Assembly: GCA_910578195.1 (NCBI GenBank)
Contig: CAJTOY010000001.1
Span: 310,001-374,000 of the forward strand
Length of the DNA stretch: 64,000 bases
Direction of reading: 5' to 3'
DNA from: an uncultured Christensenella sp.
GTDB lineage: Bacteria; Bacillota; Clostridia; Christensenellales; Borkfalkiaceae
Positions 61,796-64,000 of the stretch are shown piece by piece. The stretch's first letter is position 1; each line of letters begins with the position of its first letter. A program made the translations under genes and the position numbers. The notes beneath the pieces are model-generated. The model was not told the DNA's origin. It saw only the letters and a program-made list of their open reading frames with translations, and did no database searches.

Positions 61796-62861
61796 TGTAT
61801 TTTCCTTCCTTGACGTTCCTTATAAATTTATCGAAAAGAAAAGCCGCGTCGCGGGGCCCGCCGCATGCTTCGGGGTGAAACTGCACCGTAAAGGCGTTCA
61901 GTTCGGGATAATCGAAGCCCTCGCAAGTATTGTCGTTCGCATTGACGTAAGCAAGCTTACCTACGCCCTTCAAGCTCGACGATACGACCTCATAGCCGTG
62001 GTTCTGGCTGGAAATGTACACTCTGCCCGTTTCAAGGTTTTTGACGGGCTGGTTGGCGCCGCGGTGACCATACTTCATTTTCTTTGTTTTACCGCCCATT
62101 GCAAGCGCAAACAGCTGATGCCCCAGACAAATTCCGAATATAGGCAGCTTGCCAGCAAGCTTTTTGAGATTTTCTATAATTTCAACGTTTTCGGCGGGAT
62201 CGCCGGGGCCGTTGGTGAGCATAAGTCCTTGCGGTGCAATTTTCAAAATATCCTCGGCGGTATAAAAGGACGGAACTTTTACGCAGTAGCAACCCCTCTT
62301 CACGAGCTCGCGCACGATGTTGTCCTTCGCGCCGAAATCCCAGACCGCAACCTTTAAGCCGTCGGGGTCGCCGAAATATTCGACTTCGCCGCAAGTGACG
62401 CTTTTAACTGCGTTTTTGATTAAATAACCGTTGAACTCGTCAAAGTTTTTCAAGGGCTTAGAGGTAATCGCGGCGTTCATTACGCCCGCCTCGCGCACAA
62501 TTTTTGTCAGCTCGCGCGTGTCTATGCCGTATACGCCGGGTATTCCGTTTTCTTTAAGAAATTCGTCGAGGGTTTTCTCACTGCGGAAATTAGAGGGACG
62601 GTCGCACTTCTCGCGCACTATATAAGCCGAAACCCAAGGCTTCTTACTCTCACAATCGGGCGTTACGCCGTAGTTGCCTATAAGCGGGAATGTCTGCGCG
62701 ACAATCTGTCCGAAATAGCTCGGGTCGGTAAGCGTTTCGACGTAGCCCGTCATACCCGTTGTAAAGACAAGCTCACCGACGACTTCGCCGTCCGCGCCGA
62801 AGCGTTCGCCGACAAACTGTTTGCCGTTCTGTAAGGTTACATAAACTTTGTTGTTCTTCAT
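61788..62861 (-). CDS. carA: Carbamoyl-phosphate synthase small chain
   Basis: 357 residues. Glutaminase with FGICLGHQ (Cys) and VQFHPEA (His, Glu). Delivers ammonia to CarB, whose start it overlaps by 8 nt. AAAAGGA upstream of ATG 62861, after a leader ORF and hairpin. Confidence 0.96.
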   Translation of the reverse strand: MKNNKVYVTLQNGKQFVGERFGADGEVVGELVFTTGMTGYVETLTDPSYFGQIVAQTFPLIGNYGVTPDCESKKPWVSAYIVREKCDRPSNFRSEKTLDEFLKENGIPGVYGIDTRELTKIVREAGVMNAAITSKPLKNFDEFNGYLIKNAVKSVTCGEVEYFGDPDGLKVAVWDFGAKDNIVRELVKRGCYCVKVPSFYTAEDILKIAPQGLMLTNGPGDPAENVEIIENLKKLAGKLPIFGICLGHQLFALAMGGKTKKMKYGHRGANQPVKNLETGRVYISSQNHGYEVVSSSLKGVGKLAYVNANDNTCEGFDYPELNAFTVQFHPEACGGPRDAAFLFDKFIRNVKEGKYNA

Positions 62862-62887
62862 TGCGTTTATCCTTTTGCTAAAATAAA

Positions 62888-62912
62888 GACTGATTTAAAA
62901 AATAAATCAGTC
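62888..62912 (-). promoter_or_regulatory. Terminator-like hairpin in the car leader
   Basis: A perfect 10-bp stem (GACTGATTTA / TAAATCAGTC) with a 5-nt loop, followed on the minus strand by TTTATTTTAG. It overlaps the leader ORF stop and lies 27 nt before carA. Possible attenuator. Confidence 0.6.
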
Positions 62913-63023
62913 AATTAAAAAATTATTTACTTTATTTGAAAATACTTCAACCGCTGAAACGAGAAAATTGCTTTCAGCGTACTTAACAGCTATTCGTAAT
63001 CCAAAATTAACTACATTTTTCAT
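62907..63023 (-). CDS. 38-codon leader ORF of carAB
   Basis: ATG 63023 to TGA 62907. The product (MKNVVNFGLRIAVK...) is not similar to anything I know. It has no codon runs for arginine or pyrimidine sensing. It is the first ORF downstream of the car promoter and its stop codon lies within the 62888-62912 hairpin. Confidence 0.5.
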   Translation of the reverse strand: MKNVVNFGLRIAVKYAESNFLVSAVEVFSNKVNNFLID

Positions 63024-63033
63024 AACCTAATTG

Positions 63034-63062
63034 ATTATATAATAACCCTCTGACTAAGTCAA
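63034..63062 (-). promoter_or_regulatory. carAB operon promoter
   Basis: TTGACT (63062-63057), 17-bp spacer, TATAAT (63039-63034). The transcript would start near 63027, 4 nt before the leader ORF. Confidence 0.75.
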
Positions 63063-63069
63063 GCATATT

Positions 63070-63702
63070 TCAATAGAGATTTATCAGAAAATCAAAGCTT
63101 TTGAGTTGCTTGCGAAGCTGTTTGCACGACGGCTCGAAGCATGCAACCAGCTTCCAGAACTCTTGCGAGTGGTCAAAATGCACTGTATGGCACAGCTCGT
63201 GAATAATCACATATCTCTGCAACGACGGCGGCAGCATAAACAAAAAATAGTTGAAGGTTATATTTCCCTTTTTGTCACAGCAGCCCCATCTTCTTTTATA
63301 GGCTTTTATGTTGAAGCTTTCTACCCGAAAGCCGTATTTTTGCGCAGTTTTTTCGGCGATATAAATCAATACGCCCGAATACGTTGAAATAAAAAGGGGC
63401 TTAATACGCTTTAAAGAAGTCACATAAACGCCGTCATCCGCTATCTCGTTTTTATTCGATATTATGAGCGGAAGCTTGTTGCCGCATATGTAAATTTTTT
63501 CGTACGCGGTAATTTCCTTGTTTGCGTCGAGCTTTTTGGAATTTTCCGCAAGGATTTTTAAAAGCCAGTCCTTTTTGCTTTCGACGAATTCGTCAATCTT
63601 TTCCTCACGCATATTCAAAGGGCAACGCACCGTTATATCGTTTTCCGCCGTAACCGAAAGACAAACCGTTTTACGGTTCGAACGTACAATCTTATACGTC
63701 AT
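63070..63702 (-). CDS. YgjP-like zinc metallopeptidase
   Basis: 210 residues. HELCHTVHFDHSQEFW is the zinc motif of the DUF45/YgjP family, related to M48 peptidases. Substrate unknown. ATG overlaps the preceding thioesterase gene by 11 nt. Confidence 0.88.
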   Translation of the reverse strand: MTYKIVRSNRKTVCLSVTAENDITVRCPLNMREEKIDEFVESKKDWLLKILAENSKKLDANKEITAYEKIYICGNKLPLIISNKNEIADDGVYVTSLKRIKPLFISTYSGVLIYIAEKTAQKYGFRVESFNIKAYKRRWGCCDKKGNITFNYFLFMLPPSLQRYVIIHELCHTVHFDHSQEFWKLVACFEPSCKQLRKQLKSFDFLINLY

Positions 63703-64000
63703 TAAATTTTACCCGCATCTGAACGCGCAAATCCCCGCAAACTCTACCCTCGACCAGATAATAACCCTCTTGCTCGGAACGGACGATATCAATCCTCTCG
63801 CCCTCTTTGCACTGCTTGACGTAGGTTATTTGTACCGAGCTTAAAGATTTGCCTTTGAGTTCGTCCACCGTGAACGCGTCGAATAAAAAATCGGCGTACT
63901 TGGTGTTGTTGACGTGGAAATAATGGTCGTAATCGGAGTACGTTACGGTCTTGGTATAAACCGATTTTCCGTCTGTCGCGAGCGGAATTTTCCAGTCGGA
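63692..64000 (-). CDS. Acyl-ACP thioesterase, C-terminal part (5' end outside window)
   Basis: 102 codons visible. VTYSDYDHYFHVNNTKYADFL carries the second hotdog-domain signature (Asp/Asn/His triad region) of FatA-type thioesterases, which release fatty acids from ACP. No frameshift; the beginning lies beyond 64000. Confidence 0.85.
   Translation of the reverse strand, partial: SDWKIPLATDGKSVYTKTVTYSDYDHYFHVNNTKYADFLFDAFTVDELKGKSLSSVQITYVKQCKEGERIDIVRSEQEGYYLVEGRVCGDLRVQMRVKFNDV

Overview
This 64 kb window is a chromosomal segment of a low-to-moderate GC bacterium, most likely an uncultured, gut-associated member of the Clostridia (Bacillota). The evidence is the gene content and order: IspH fused to ribosomal S1 domains, the GlgC/GlgD pair, LexA, ScpA/ScpB, and gene strings that match Bacillus/Clostridium order (dacF-lysA-scpA-scpB-gerW-dacB-rluB and miaB-mutS-mutL-miaA-ynbB). 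No IS element, prophage or CRISPR array is visible. The species-level placement is inference only.

Layout from left to right. (1) 1-2668, minus: a 5'-complete, 3'-truncated secreted M60/enhancin-type metallopeptidase. (2) 2790-10806, plus: an envelope and chromosome-segregation block that keeps the order of the sporulation region but has none of the spoIIA, spoVA and spmAB genes. (3) 10843-13275: autoregulated lexA, a 52-residue Cys-rich protein plus mini-kinase pair, and a tyrosine recombinase. (4) 13569-21728, minus: a complete glycogen operon glgB-glgC-glgD-glgA-glgP. (5) 21849-23872, minus: a two-gene nuclease module (PD-(D/E)XK-like plus beta-CASP RNase J-like) with its own promoter. (6) 23956-35627, minus: htpG, then a long run of biotin-dependent Na+ decarboxylase/transcarboxylase genes followed by baiN-like, aroH-cmk fusion, plsC and ispH-rpsA. 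(7) 35714-40661: membrane protein, rnhA, proC, tRNA-Trp with a duplicated 3' end, purB, ppiB, comEB. (8) 40782-42714, plus: groES-groEL. (9) 42870-52103, minus: YdeI-like protein and the mismatch-repair/tRNA-modification operon miaB-mutS-mutL-miaA-ynbB-GNAT. (10) 52184-55333, plus: class A penicillin-binding protein and an unknown membrane protein. (11) 55468-63023, minus: carA, carB fused to a DapF-like domain, cysteine desulfurase, thiI, preceded by a short leader ORF and hairpin. (12) 63070-64000, minus: YgjP-like metallopeptidase and a truncated acyl-ACP thioesterase.

Two features of regulation stand out. Many transcription units have textbook sigma-A promoters with 17-bp spacers, often with TGn just before the -10. 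A subset places the -10 exactly 6 nt before the start codon, so transcription would begin at or next to the start codon (leaderless mRNA); other genes have ordinary Shine-Dalgarno sites. The most unusual protein is the CarB-DapF fusion, in which the first catalytic cysteine of the epimerase is replaced by alanine.
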